Shown in pieces: positions 53,773 to 63,968 of a stretch of 64,000 nt of DNA. The stretch spans positions 806,001 to 870,000 of the forward strand of contig NZ_CP072333.1 in NCBI RefSeq assembly GCF_018127745.1, in the 5' to 3' direction. Under the pieces are notes generated by a model. The model did not search any database, was not told the DNA's origin, and saw only the letters and a list, made by a program, of their open reading frames with translations. A program made the translations under genes and the position numbers. Every line of letters begins with the position of its first letter. Position 1 is the stretch's first letter. Origin of the DNA: Porphyromonas sp. oral taxon 275 (GTDB taxonomy: Bacteria; Bacteroidota; Bacteroidia; Bacteroidales; Porphyromonadaceae).

Positions 53773-55587
53773 ATGACAAACCTTGCTATCCTCGCCGTCT
53801 CGCCTCAGGGCATACAGACGGCACAGCCTATCCTCGCTGCCTATCCCCAGGCGCGCCTCTTCTCCACGCATCAGGGAGCAGGGGTGACGCAGATCGATCA
53901 TATACAGAGCTTCGTCTCGGAGCACTTCGCTGAGTACGAGGGCTGGATCTTCATCGGAGCTATGGGCATCTGCGTCCGCAGCATAGCTCCCCTCATCGGG
54001 CATAAGTACAGCGATCCTGCAGTCATCAACATCGACAGCACGGGGCGCTTCGTCGTCTCCGTCCTCTCGGGACACGTCGGCGGGGCCAACGAGCTGACGC
54101 ACGAGCTGGCAGGACTGCTGGGCGGCGAGGCTGTCGTCAGCACCCAGACCGACAATACGGGCCTCTGGGCCCTAGACCTGCTGGCCAAGAAATACGGCTG
54201 GCAGCAGTTCACGCACGAAGGTGGGCTCAATCGCCCCATAGCCCATTACACCAATGGTGAGCGTACGGCGCTGCTGCTGGAGGTCAAGGATAAGGGCACC
54301 TTCTACCTCGAGCGTACCAAGGCCCCCCACGTCGATGTCTACTACGACCGTACGGAGCTACGCGAGGAGGACTATGCCCTCATCATCGTCGTCTCCCCAC
54401 GCCACTACGAGACCTCGCACCCCTGGATCCAGTACGTGCCGCGTGTGCTCTCCCTCGGGATGGGCTGCCGCTATCAGTGCGAGCCTACAGACATCGTCGC
54501 CTACATCCTCAGCGAGGTACGCCGACTGGGCTATTACCCCGAGGCTATCGGCCAGCTCTCGACGATTGACCTCAAGAAGGACGAGCCGCTGCTGAGAGAG
54601 CTGGAGGCGACCCTAGGGCTCACGGCGCAGATCTATACGGCCAAGGAGCTGGCGCCCGTCGAGGTCGCCAATCCCTCGGAGTACGTGCGCAAGGTGACGG
54701 GCGTCTGGGGCGTCTCGGAGAGCTGTGCTCGCTACGCTGCCGACCTCGGGCCGCTGGTCATCGAGAAGCAGAAGGGTATGCTGCATAATGGCAATGACTT
54801 CACCTTCGCCCTAGCGCTCGACCGTGCTGCCGGGCGTCGTGGCCACATCGAGATCGTCGGTGCAGGGCCTGGCGACCCCGACCTCATCTCCATCCGCGGA
54901 CGCCAGTGGCTGGAGCATGCTGACCTCATCCTCTACGCGGGGAGCCTCGTGCCGAAGGCCCTGACGCTCTGTGCCAAGGCAGGAGCCGTCGTGCGCAGCT
55001 CGGCGGACATGAACCTCGAGGAGCAGTTCGCCCTGATGAAGGAGTTCTACGACAAGGGGCTCTTGGTCGCGCGCCTGCATACGGGTGACCCTTGTATCTA
55101 CGGTGCGATCCAGGAGCAGATGGCCTTCTTTGACGAGTACGGGATGAACTACCACATTACCCCAGGGATCTCCTCCTTCCAGGCAGCGGCAGCCGAACTC
55201 CGCTCGCAGTTCACCATCCCCGAGAAGACGCAGACCATCATCCTCACACGCGGCGAAGGGCGTACCGCTATGCCCGAGAAGGAGAAGCTACACCTGCTGG
55301 CGCGCAGCCAGAGCACGATGTGCATCTTCCTCAGCGCGGGGATCGTCGATGATGTACAGGCTCAGCTGCTGGAGCACTACCCCGAGGATACGCCCGTGGC
55401 AGCCTGTTATCACCTGACTTGGCCCGACCAAGCGATCTACCGCGGCGTGCTCAAGGACCTGGCGAAGATCGTGCATGAGCACAAGCTGACGCTCACGACG
55501 ATGATCGTCGTCGGTGAGGCCATCGACAACCGCAAGGGACTCTCGCGCCTCTACGCCGATGAGTTCAAGCACCTCTTCCGCCGCTAA
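53773..55587 (+). CDS. cobM: CbiG-CbiF (CobM) fusion, corrin-ring synthesis
   Basis: This 604-residue protein joins two B12 enzymes. The N-terminal part (about residues 1-350) is CbiG, the cobalt-precorrin-5A hydrolase of the anaerobic route, with GAMGICVRSIAPLIGHK, SVLSGHVGGANELT and a C-terminal CbiG block with GMGCRYQCEPTDIV. The C-terminal part (about 357-604) is a CobM/CbiF-type precorrin-4 C11-methyltransferase, with VGAGPGDPDLISIRG, LHTGDPCIYGA and ITPGISSFQAAAA. CbiF acts immediately before CbiG, so the fusion joins consecutive steps. The presence of CbiG supports the anaerobic cobalt-early pathway. The other corrin gene in the window, cobL, is distant. Confidence 0.93.
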   Translation: MTNLAILAVSPQGIQTAQPILAAYPQARLFSTHQGAGVTQIDHIQSFVSEHFAEYEGWIFIGAMGICVRSIAPLIGHKYSDPAVINIDSTGRFVVSVLSGHVGGANELTHELAGLLGGEAVVSTQTDNTGLWALDLLAKKYGWQQFTHEGGLNRPIAHYTNGERTALLLEVKDKGTFYLERTKAPHVDVYYDRTELREEDYALIIVVSPRHYETSHPWIQYVPRVLSLGMGCRYQCEPTDIVAYILSEVRRLGYYPEAIGQLSTIDLKKDEPLLRELEATLGLTAQIYTAKELAPVEVANPSEYVRKVTGVWGVSESCARYAADLGPLVIEKQKGMLHNGNDFTFALALDRAAGRRGHIEIVGAGPGDPDLISIRGRQWLEHADLILYAGSLVPKALTLCAKAGAVVRSSADMNLEEQFALMKEFYDKGLLVARLHTGDPCIYGAIQEQMAFFDEYGMNYHITPGISSFQAAAAELRSQFTIPEKTQTIILTRGEGRTAMPEKEKLHLLARSQSTMCIFLSAGIVDDVQAQLLEHYPEDTPVAACYHLTWPDQAIYRGVLKDLAKIVHEHKLTLTTMIVVGEAIDNRKGLSRLYADEFKHLFRR

Positions 55588-55728
55588 GCCCTCCGCTCAG
55601 AGGCTGCGGTAGGAGCGCTCCGTCGGGCCGCTCCTTGGGGCTAAGTGTAGGTAATGCGGCTCCTCAGCCGAGCCTCTCACGATAGGCCCCGAGGGCGTGG
55701 AGCAAGCTCAGCGCCTGCCCTAAGCTCT

Positions 55729-55812
55729 GCGAGGGATGTCCCTCAGCCCGCTGACTGCTATCCCTCACGCTCGTGACGGGCGCCCCTCAGCCTCCTGACT
55801 GATATCCCTCAG
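55729..55812 (+). repeat. Palindrome array 9, four 22-bp units (forward)
   Basis: The units start at 55729, 55751, 55773 and 55795. Unit 3 reads GTGACGGGCGCCCCTCAG, with GGCGCC in the position that is GACGTC elsewhere, so the central palindrome is kept. It is in the 419-bp gap between convergent units. Only the hairpin at 55895-55933 accompanies it. Confidence 0.9.
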
Positions 55813-55894
55813 AGCTCCGCCCCTGAGGCTTGCGCCTGGCTAAGCGCAAGCTCGGAGCTACAGCTCCTCAGCCTCTCGCCGCTTTATACACAAG

Positions 55895-55933
55895 GACAGC
55901 GCCCCGTGGGATCTCGTCACACGGGGCGCTGTC
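55895..55933. terminator. Bidirectional terminator between cbiGF and dprA
   Basis: A perfect 14-bp stem (GACAGCGCCCCGTG with its complement) is flanked by TTTGTGT on the plus strand and by CTTGTGT on the minus strand. It lies between convergent units and could serve both. Confidence 0.75.
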
Positions 55934-56006
55934 TTTGTGTCCTGGCGCACCTGCTGCGCTGTCGTGAGGGCGGATGCACTTAGCCCTCGGCTACCCACTC
56001 TAGCCC

Positions 56007-57143
56007 CTAGGCAAGGCGGTAGCTATCTCCAGGGAGGGTGACGATGCGGCCCTCGAGCTCGAGGTCAAGCAGCTCCTCGCTCAGCTGCGACATAGGGCGG
56101 CCAAGCGCTCGCGCTAGCTCGTCTAGACTGAGCGCCCCTTGGTCGGCGAGCAGCTGCAGGAGCGGATCGTCGTAGTGTGGGCGAGGGGCTGGCGCTGCTG
56201 GCTTTGCTTGCTCGGGCTGGGGCCTTGGGCTGGGAGTGCTTGTCCCCAGCCAACTGAGGGCGTCGAGGAGGTCGCTCGCCGTGCTCAGGAGCTGTGCCTC
56301 GCCGCGCTTCAGCAGCTCGAGGCAGCCTGCGCTCTGCTCGTCCGTGATGCGTCCTGGGAGGGTAAAGACTTCGCGACCATAGCTGAGGGCGAGCCGTGCT
56401 GTGGAGAGCGAACCGCTGCTTAGCCCCGCCTCGGGGAGGATGGTTGCTACGCTCAGCCCAGCGATGATCCTATTGCGCGCGACGAACTGCTTACGCTGCG
56501 TTGGCGTGCCTGGCGGATACTCACTGACCAGTACCCCTCCGCTCGAGAGGATACGCTCCGCCTCGGGGCGGTGGACGCTGGGGTAGAGGCGATCCAGCCC
56601 ATGCGCCAGGACGGCGACGCAGGGCGTCCCCAGCTGCAGCGCCCGTCGGTGTGCCTCGATGTCGATGCCATAGGCCAGTCCGCTGACGATGGGGCTCTGC
56701 GGAAGGACTTCGCTGAGCTCGGTGACGATACGTCCCGTCATCTGCAGGCCGTAGCTACTGGCTTGTCTTGTACCCACGATACTGATGAGGGGCGCCTGCT
56801 GCAGCACTTCGCTCGCCCCACGCGCATAGAGGATGAGGGGGGCGTCGGGGCATTCGGCCAGAGCCTGGGGGTAGTTGGGATCTAGAAGGAAGAGCGGCGT
56901 CAGAGCCAGCTGCTGGCAGCGCTCGAGGAGTCTGTCTGCCTCACAGAGGATCTGGGCCGACTCGAAGAGCACACGTACTCTGCGCTGCATGCGCGGGAAG
57001 TGCTGGTCGAGGAGCTGTGGCTCGAGGAAGGGCTGGCTGATGTCCTCGAAGCATGCTCCGAGGGTGCGCACATGCTGCGGCCCCACACCAGGCATGAGGG
57101 CAAGGGCGAGGGCATAGCGTAGCTTAGGGTCAAGGGTGATCAT
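56007..57143 (-). CDS. dprA: DNA-processing protein DprA
   Basis: DprA protects incoming single-stranded DNA and loads RecA during natural transformation. The 378-residue protein has an N-terminal helix-hairpin region (LMPGVGPQHVRTLG), the Rossmann-like core with IVGTRQASSYG, SGLAYGIDIEAHRRAL, ARNRIIAGLS and SGSLSTARLALSYGREVFTLPG, and a C-terminal winged-helix domain (about residues 318-378). It is 121 bp after the GH20 gene across a terminator, so it may have its own promoter, though none was recognised. Its presence fits the natural competence known in Porphyromonas. Confidence 0.94.
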   Translation of the reverse strand: MITLDPKLRYALALALMPGVGPQHVRTLGACFEDISQPFLEPQLLDQHFPRMQRRVRVLFESAQILCEADRLLERCQQLALTPLFLLDPNYPQALAECPDAPLILYARGASEVLQQAPLISIVGTRQASSYGLQMTGRIVTELSEVLPQSPIVSGLAYGIDIEAHRRALQLGTPCVAVLAHGLDRLYPSVHRPEAERILSSGGVLVSEYPPGTPTQRKQFVARNRIIAGLSVATILPEAGLSSGSLSTARLALSYGREVFTLPGRITDEQSAGCLELLKRGEAQLLSTASDLLDALSWLGTSTPSPRPQPEQAKPAAPAPRPHYDDPLLQLLADQGALSLDELARALGRPMSQLSEELLDLELEGRIVTLPGDSYRLA

Positions 57144-57161
57144 GGTAGGAGGCTAAGGAAA

Positions 57162-57206
57162 GATGGCGACAGACGCAGCACGCAGGGGTGCAGGTCGGTC
57201 GCCATC
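57162..57206 (-). terminator. Terminator of the GH20 gene
   Basis: A 9-bp stem (GATGGCGAC with GTCGCCATC) with a 27-base loop is followed on the minus strand by TTTCCTT. It lies 58 bp past the GH20 stop codon. Confidence 0.6.
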
Positions 57207-57264
57207 CTTAGTGTGATCGCACTAGCTCAGCGCTGGGGCTAGCACTAGGGGTGTGGGGGTATGC

Positions 57265-59619
57265 TTAGTGGGCCAGCATCTCAGCGGTGACGGTGCTGAA
57301 CTTAGCGTCCTCCAGCTTGCGGTACTCGACCTTGGTGTCCTCCCAGTAGGTGGGGAAGCCTCCACGTACGGCACCGACGAAGACGAACTTCACGCGGTGC
57401 CAGCCTGCCTTGAGGGCACGGCTCTTGTCGCGACGGCTGAACTTGGACGTCTCGCCTGAGTTGTCGATGAAGAGCTCGCCGTCGAGGTACATCTGGTCAA
57501 GGTTGGTGGAGAAGACATAGCTACCATCTGCGGGGATCTTGATATAGCCCTCGCCGACGACGGCCTTGCGCTTGATCTCGTCCATGTGGTTATTCAGCCT
57601 ATCGGGACGCAGCTCCTGCGTGGTCTTGACGACGCCCTCCGTCCAGTTAGTCGCGGAGGCGAAGTCCGCCGCACTGTAGTAGTTGCCGACGGAGGTCTTG
57701 GTGCGCAGGCCAGGCGTAGGCGTGGTGAGCTCGACGGCAGGCGAGAGGCTCTGCTTGTCGAAGGTGATGGCGCGTACGCGGCTCAGCTTGCCCGAGGGCA
57801 GTACCGAGGCGACCTTGACGACCAGGCTCTTCGAGATGTGCAGGGGCTGGGTGTAGGTCTGGGACTTGGCCGTAGGCTCGCTGCCGTCCGTCGTGTAGAC
57901 GATGCGGATGGGGCGCGTGGTCTGGAGCGTGAGGCTGGTGGTGTCGGTGAAGGCTACGTAGCTCAGCGAGGCGCTCTGACGGCTACCGGGCAGGGGCTGC
58001 TCGGGCAGCGGGATGTGGTAGTTGACCTTATGCTGGTCGAGGCGCACGTAGGCATTATCCAGGCGACGCTCGAAGTCCTTGTAGTTCTTCTTCTCCAGCG
58101 GCGTCCATACGGCCTCCGCCAGGGCGATCTCGCGGGGGAAGGCACGGTACTGCATCAGCGGTGTCGTGTAGAGGTACTCCGCCCAGAGGTTGGCCTGCGC
58201 GCCCTTGATGTGGTGGCGCTTGTCTGGCGCGATGGCCTCGGGGATGGGATTGTAGGAGTAGACCTTCTCCAGCGTAGAGTAGCAGCAGATGGCTACGGGC
58301 TCGATCTTGGGGTCACCCTGGTAGTGGTCGATGTAGAGACCGCCGCTACCGGGAGTCATGATGACGTCGTGTCCCATGTTGGCTGCCTGGATGCCGCCCT
58401 TCTCTCCCTGCCAGCTCATGACGGTGGCCGTGGGGGCTAGGCCGCCCTCGAGGATCTCATCCCAGCCGATCAGCTTCTTGCCGTAGCGCGCCAGCATCTT
58501 CTCGGCACGACGGATGACATAGCTCTGTAGCTCGTGCTCATCCTTGAGCCCTTCGTCTTTGATACGCTTCTGACAGTTGGGGCACTCCTTCCAGCGGATC
58601 TTGGGGCACTCATCCCCCCCGATATGGAAGTACTGGCCTGGGAAGAGGGGGACTACCTCGTCGAGGACGTCCTGGATGAACTGGAAGGTCGATTCCTTAC
58701 CCGCGCAGAAGACGTCCTGCTCTACGCCCCAGATGTTGCGCACCTGATAGACGCGGCGGTAGGGGAAGCAGGTCAGCTCAGGATAAGAGGCGATAGCCCC
58801 CATGGCATGGCCTGGTAGCTCTACCTCGGGAACGATGGTGACGAAGCGGTCGGAGGCGTACTTGACGATCTCCTTGATCTGCTCCTGAGTATAGTAGCCA
58901 CCATACTCCTTGCCGTCGCCCTCGATACGCTTGGAGCCGACACTGGTCAGGCGAGGGTACTTCTTGATCTCGATGCGCCAGCCCTGATCCTCCGTGAGGT
59001 GCCAGTGTAGACGGTTGATCTTGAACATGCTCAGGAGGTCGATGTGCTGCTTCATATCCTCGACGGTGAGGAAGTGGCGGCAGACGTCGACCAGCGCACC
59101 GCGGTACTCGAAGCGGGGTTCGTCCTGGATGGTGACCGCAGGGATGCTCCAGCGTGTCGTCTTCACGAGGCTAGGGGACTCGACCTCAGCAGGCAGGAGC
59201 TGCAGCAGGCTCTGCATCCCATAGTAGAGGCCTGCGCCCGTGCGGCCTACGACCTCGACCCCGCGGGGGCTGCTCTTGAGCTGGTAGCCCTCGTGCCCAA
59301 GCGGTAGGCTGGGATCAATGCGGAGGTAGATCGCTCCGGGCTGAGCACTAGAGGAGGAACGAACGGGAAGCTGGTAGCCCGTGGAGCGCTGGAGCTTCTC
59401 GGCGAAGAAGCGCGCGATGATGTAGGCGGAGTCGCCCTGGGCCAGCAGCGGGGTCTTGGCCGTGAGGGCGAAGCTCCCCTTGCCCTGGATGAGTTCCTTG
59501 GGCTGTGGGATGATATTGATCCCTTGGTTGTAGGAGGCAAGGGAGGTCTTCATGGGTGCAGCCGTCGCGAGGTAGCCCAAGCTAAGGGCACAGGCTAGGC
59601 TGACGAAGAGCTTGTTCAT
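57265..59619 (-). CDS. Beta-N-acetylhexosaminidase, GH20, with C-terminal binding-type domains
   Basis: This 784-residue secreted GH20 enzyme has a signal peptide (MNKLFVSLACALSLGYLATA) and a GH20b domain at about residues 35-165. Its catalytic barrel has HWHLTED at 205-211, the PEVELPGH segment with His271, and the catalytic pair Asp336-Glu337 in HIGGDE. After the barrel comes a chitobiase-type C-terminal domain (IRIVYTTDGSEPT, about residues 570-620) and a terminal PA14-like region (KIPADGSYVFSTNLDQMYLDG). The two extra domains probably bind glycan. It lies downstream of glyA, separated by a hairpin, and has no visible promoter box. The other GH20 gene (1470-3470) lacks these domains. Confidence 0.94.
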   Translation of the reverse strand: MNKLFVSLACALSLGYLATAAPMKTSLASYNQGINIIPQPKELIQGKGSFALTAKTPLLAQGDSAYIIARFFAEKLQRSTGYQLPVRSSSSAQPGAIYLRIDPSLPLGHEGYQLKSSPRGVEVVGRTGAGLYYGMQSLLQLLPAEVESPSLVKTTRWSIPAVTIQDEPRFEYRGALVDVCRHFLTVEDMKQHIDLLSMFKINRLHWHLTEDQGWRIEIKKYPRLTSVGSKRIEGDGKEYGGYYTQEQIKEIVKYASDRFVTIVPEVELPGHAMGAIASYPELTCFPYRRVYQVRNIWGVEQDVFCAGKESTFQFIQDVLDEVVPLFPGQYFHIGGDECPKIRWKECPNCQKRIKDEGLKDEHELQSYVIRRAEKMLARYGKKLIGWDEILEGGLAPTATVMSWQGEKGGIQAANMGHDVIMTPGSGGLYIDHYQGDPKIEPVAICCYSTLEKVYSYNPIPEAIAPDKRHHIKGAQANLWAEYLYTTPLMQYRAFPREIALAEAVWTPLEKKNYKDFERRLDNAYVRLDQHKVNYHIPLPEQPLPGSRQSASLSYVAFTDTTSLTLQTTRPIRIVYTTDGSEPTAKSQTYTQPLHISKSLVVKVASVLPSGKLSRVRAITFDKQSLSPAVELTTPTPGLRTKTSVGNYYSAADFASATNWTEGVVKTTQELRPDRLNNHMDEIKRKAVVGEGYIKIPADGSYVFSTNLDQMYLDGELFIDNSGETSKFSRRDKSRALKAGWHRVKFVFVGAVRGGFPTYWEDTKVEYRKLEDAKFSTVTAEMLAH

Positions 59620-59653
59620 TGATCGTGGTCTTGAGTGTCTATAATGGGGAAGG

Positions 59654-59693
59654 CTCAGAGAGCCCAGCCAGCGTGAGGCTGGAGCTCTCTGAG
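59654..59693 (-). terminator. Branched hairpin between glyA and GH20
   Basis: An outer 10-bp stem (CTCAGAGAGC with GCTCTCTGAG) and an inner 6-bp stem (CCAGCC with GGCTGG) form one long hairpin. No T-run follows, so termination may be partial. Confidence 0.6.
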
Positions 59694-59716
59694 TCCTCGA
59701 CGAATCAGCAGTGCTG

Positions 59717-60994
<1,278 letters not shown>

Positions 60995-61068
60995 AGTTCC
61001 CTTAGTTGTTGATGATGTATAGAGGTGGGGCGTAATGTCCTCACCTAGCCCCTCGGGAGAGGCTAGGA

Positions 61069-61076
61069 CAAAGATA
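61069..61076 (-). promoter_or_regulatory. Bacteroidota-type -7 box for glyA
   Basis: Minus strand reads TATCTTTG, about 75 bp upstream of the glyA start codon, with TAATTACG a little further upstream. Confidence 0.6.
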
Positions 61077-61327
61077 AGGATACCTCCGTAATTATCCTAG
61101 CCCGCGCGGCCTAAAATTTAGAGCTCGCCTCCTCATTAGCGAAGAGCTGGTCTGCTAAGCCTAGAACCTAGGCTGTGAGCCTTGGCGAACGCGAGGTCGC
61201 AGCGGCGTAAGCACCTTCGTCTAAGGGAGCTCGAGCAGGCTCGTATCTAGGCTAAGAAAACTAGCTCAAGCCCGGTCAGCGAAGGTTGAGAGGCAAGGGA
61301 GCGAGGCCTGAGCTAAGGGCGAGCTCG

Positions 61328-61411
61328 GTGAGGGTTATCCCTCAGCTCGCTGACTCATATCCCTCGGGCTCGTGACCGACGTCCCTCAGCGAGTCCACTG
61401 ATATGCCTCAG
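61328..61411 (+). repeat. Palindrome array 10, four 22-bp units (forward)
   Basis: The units start at 61328, 61350, 61372 and 61394. Unit 1 is GTGAGGGTTATCCCTCAG and unit 3 carries GACGTC. It lies in the 705-bp gap between glyA and the ABC permease gene. Besides the glyA promoter and a hairpin the gap shows no gene. Confidence 0.9.
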
Positions 61412-61610
61412 CTGAGCACCAGCCTTAGCCGCAGCGTGCCTAGGTATGGGTCGTCGCCCGAGCGGAGCAAGGAGGATGTGGCCTTGCAGTAGCTGCGCTG
61501 CCTGCTTCCTCCTAGCTCAAAGATGGCTGAGGCTTCGGGCGAGGAACTTGGCCTTCCTAAGACTGAGGTGCTTCGAGCCTCCTCCTTGCTCCCCTTTGTC
61601 CGAGTATGAG

Positions 61611-61646
61611 CGAAGCCCCGAGTACCATGCTGTACTTGGGGCTTCG
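61611..61646 (-). terminator. Hairpin downstream of the ABC exporter genes
   Basis: A 15-bp stem with one G-T pair (CGAAGCCCC...GTAC) lies 53 bp past the permease stop codon. There is no T-run. The first ten stem bases match the terminator at 19426-19461. Confidence 0.6.
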
Positions 61647-61699
61647 TATTCGAGGTAGGGGAATGAGGGAGCCTGGCTTGGCCTCAGTCCTCTAGGCGG

Positions 61700-63040
61700 C
61701 TAGCGGTAGCGGAGCCAGCGCCAGAGCTCCTTGAGGCCGGGGCGCTTGCCGTAGAGTAGGATCCCTGTGCGGTAGATGCGCCCTCCGAGGTAGCTCGTGC
61801 CGACGAAGGAGGCGTAGAGCAGCGAGAGGCTCAGAGCCAGCTGCCAGAGCGGTACGCCGAAGGGGAGGCGTACCATCATCACTACGGGCGAGGTAAGCGG
61901 GCACATCGAGGTCCAGAAGGCCAGCGAACCGTTGGGGTTCTCTGCCCCAGCCATCCCCGCATACATGGAGAAGACCAGCAGCAGTACCAGAGGCATCATC
62001 AGCTGGCCTGCCTCCTCATCCGAGGAGACTGTCGCGCTCATCGCCGCCAGGATGGAGGCAAAGAAGAGGTAGCCCCCGACGAAGTAGAGGAGGAAGGAGA
62101 TTAGGATGCCGACATAGTCCAGACGAGCCAGCTGGCTGAGGATGGCGCTCCAGCCCTCGGTAGAGGCCGCCGCGGCCAGCTTGGGGTCGAGCGATATCCC
62201 TAGAGCGTGTGTCGCTACTCCCGCACCTACGAGGATGAGCAGCGCCCAGATGAGGAGCTGGAGGATGCCGACGAGTCCGATCCCGATGATCTTGCCCATC
62301 ATGAGCTGCTGCGGGCTCACGGAGGAGACCATGATCTCGACGATACGGCTCTTTTTCTCCTCCTGCACGCCCTGCAGCACCATCCCGCCGTAGGTCATTA
62401 TGAAGAGGTAGCTGAGGAAGGTCAAGACGATGCCCACGATGCTGAGGACCTCACTCTTGGTCTCACGGCCTCCTTGGGGAAGTTGGTTCCCAGCTGCGGA
62501 GAGCTCCTCTCCTCCTTCGTCTCCGCCGCCATCAGCAGGCTCGATCTCATCCCAGCGATAGGTGCGTACCTGGATGTGCGCCTGCGTCTTGGCGATGGCC
62601 TCGCGTAGCTCGGGGATGTGATAGGAGGCGATGCGCTGCTGCGTCACATACTCCGATAGTCGGGCACTCAGCATACGCTCCAGCCCGAGCGGTAGCTGCT
62701 GGTGCGAGAAGAGCTGCACCGCCTCGGGGTGTACACTGAGGTCATCGGTAATGGCGAGGATGGCTGGAGCGGAACTTCCCCCCTCGGTCTTGTAGCTGTC
62801 GAGCGGCTTGTCCCCAGGGATGAAGCGATAGGTCTCGTCGCTCTGGAAGAGGGGGGCGTACTGCCCGGTAGCATCGAGGACGATGATCTCCTGCCGCTCC
62901 TTGCCCGCCTTGCTGAGCCAGATCGGGGTGGCCCCGATCCCCAGCATGAGGATGGGGAAAAGGAGGCTCATGACCCAGAAGGATCTCATGCGGATGCGCG
63001 AGCGGAACTCCCGCTCGATGACGAGGTATAGCTTATTCAT
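61700..63040 (-). CDS. ABC transporter permease, NatB/YhaP type
   Basis: This 446-residue membrane protein starts MNKLYLVIEREFRSRIRMRSFW, typical of ABC-2-type permeases, with one N-terminal helix, a large extracytoplasmic domain (about residues 45-175) and six C-terminal helices. I placed the start at 63040, which overlaps the ATPase stop by 8 bp; the frame stays open upstream but that part is inside the ATPase gene. Related NatAB systems export sodium or other small compounds. The substrate is not predictable here. Confidence 0.88.
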   Translation of the reverse strand: MNKLYLVIEREFRSRIRMRSFWVMSLLFPILMLGIGATPIWLSKAGKERQEIIVLDATGQYAPLFQSDETYRFIPGDKPLDSYKTEGGSSAPAILAITDDLSVHPEAVQLFSHQQLPLGLERMLSARLSEYVTQQRIASYHIPELREAIAKTQAHIQVRTYRWDEIEPADGGGDEGGEELSAAGNQLPQGGRETKSEVLSIVGIVLTFLSYLFIMTYGGMVLQGVQEEKKSRIVEIMVSSVSPQQLMMGKIIGIGLVGILQLLIWALLILVGAGVATHALGISLDPKLAAAASTEGWSAILSQLARLDYVGILISFLLYFVGGYLFFASILAAMSATVSSDEEAGQLMMPLVLLLVFSMYAGMAGAENPNGSLAFWTSMCPLTSPVVMMVRLPFGVPLWQLALSLSLLYASFVGTSYLGGRIYRTGILLYGKRPGLKELWRWLRYR

Positions 63041-63968
63041 GAGCGAGAGGATGGCTGAGGGACTGACTGACGGCGCTGAGGAAGATCTCATGCATAGAGG
63101 GTAGCTCTCGCTCGAGGCTGCACAGCTCGAGTTCCGCAGGGAGGCTCGAGACGAGCTCACGTAGGGAGAGCCCCTCGGCATCGAGCCACAGAAGGCCGCC
63201 CATGCTGGAGGCCTGCCGCTCTAGGATACGGACGTCGGAGGTGACGGACGGGGGGAGCACTCCATCATAGGCCAGGCGTACGCGTCCCGTGCTGTAGCTG
63301 CGACGTACCTCCTCGGTCTGCCCTCTGAGGACGATCTGCCCCTGATTGATGAGGACGATGTCGTCACAGAGCTCCTCGACGCTCTGCATGTTGTGCGTCG
63401 AGAGGATGATGGTCTTGCCCTCAGCCTTGAGGCGGAGGAGCTCCTGCTTGAGGAGCTCGGCGTTGATGGGGTCGAATCCGCTGAAGGGCTCGTCCATGAT
63501 GAGGAGCTCAGGGTCGTGGAGCAGGGTGCAGACGACCTGCACCTTCTGCTGCATCCCCTTGGAGAGCTCATTGACGCGCTTATCCCACCAGTCGGCCCCC
63601 TCGAGCCGAGCGAGGAGCTCGCGGGCTCCTCGCTCGGCTTGGCTACGACTCATCCCCTTGAGTCGAGCCAAGTAGACGATCTGCTCCCCGACCTTCATCT
63701 TAGGGTAGAGCCCACGCTCCTCGGGTAGGTAGCCGATACGGCTGAGGTCCTGCTGCTGCAGTAGGTGGCCGTCGAAGAAGACCTCGCCGCGGTCGGGCGC
63801 TGTGATCCGGTTGATGATGCGTATCAGGCTGCTCTTGCCCGCGCCATTGGGCCCTAGAAGGCCTAGGATACGCCCTTGGCGCGCGCTGAGCGATACCTGA
63901 TCGAGGGCGACCTTGGTATCGTAGTGCTTCGATACCATGTCGATCTCTAGGAGGCTGGGAGCTGTCAT
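63033..63968 (-). CDS. ABC transporter ATP-binding protein, NatA type
   Basis: This 311-residue ATPase has Walker A GPNGAGKSS, a signature ELSKGMQQKVQ, Walker B LLIMDEPFSGFDP and the H-loop STHNMQSVEELCDD. A C-terminal extension of about 90 residues resembles the DUF4162-type region of exporter ATPases. It overlaps the permease gene by 8 bp, so the two are translationally coupled and form one exporter. Confidence 0.93.
   Translation of the reverse strand: MTAPSLLEIDMVSKHYDTKVALDQVSLSARQGRILGLLGPNGAGKSSLIRIINRITAPDRGEVFFDGHLLQQQDLSRIGYLPEERGLYPKMKVGEQIVYLARLKGMSRSQAERGARELLARLEGADWWDKRVNELSKGMQQKVQVVCTLLHDPELLIMDEPFSGFDPINAELLKQELLRLKAEGKTIILSTHNMQSVEELCDDIVLINQGQIVLRGQTEEVRRSYSTGRVRLAYDGVLPPSVTSDVRILERQASSMGGLLWLDAEGLSLRELVSSLPAELELCSLERELPSMHEIFLSAVSQSLSHPLAHE

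Noticed and set aside
63041..63181. An upstream start for the ABC permease inside the ATPase gene
   Set aside because: The added sequence is Ser-rich and antisense-like, whereas MNKLYLVIEREF at 63040 is the normal family N-terminus.
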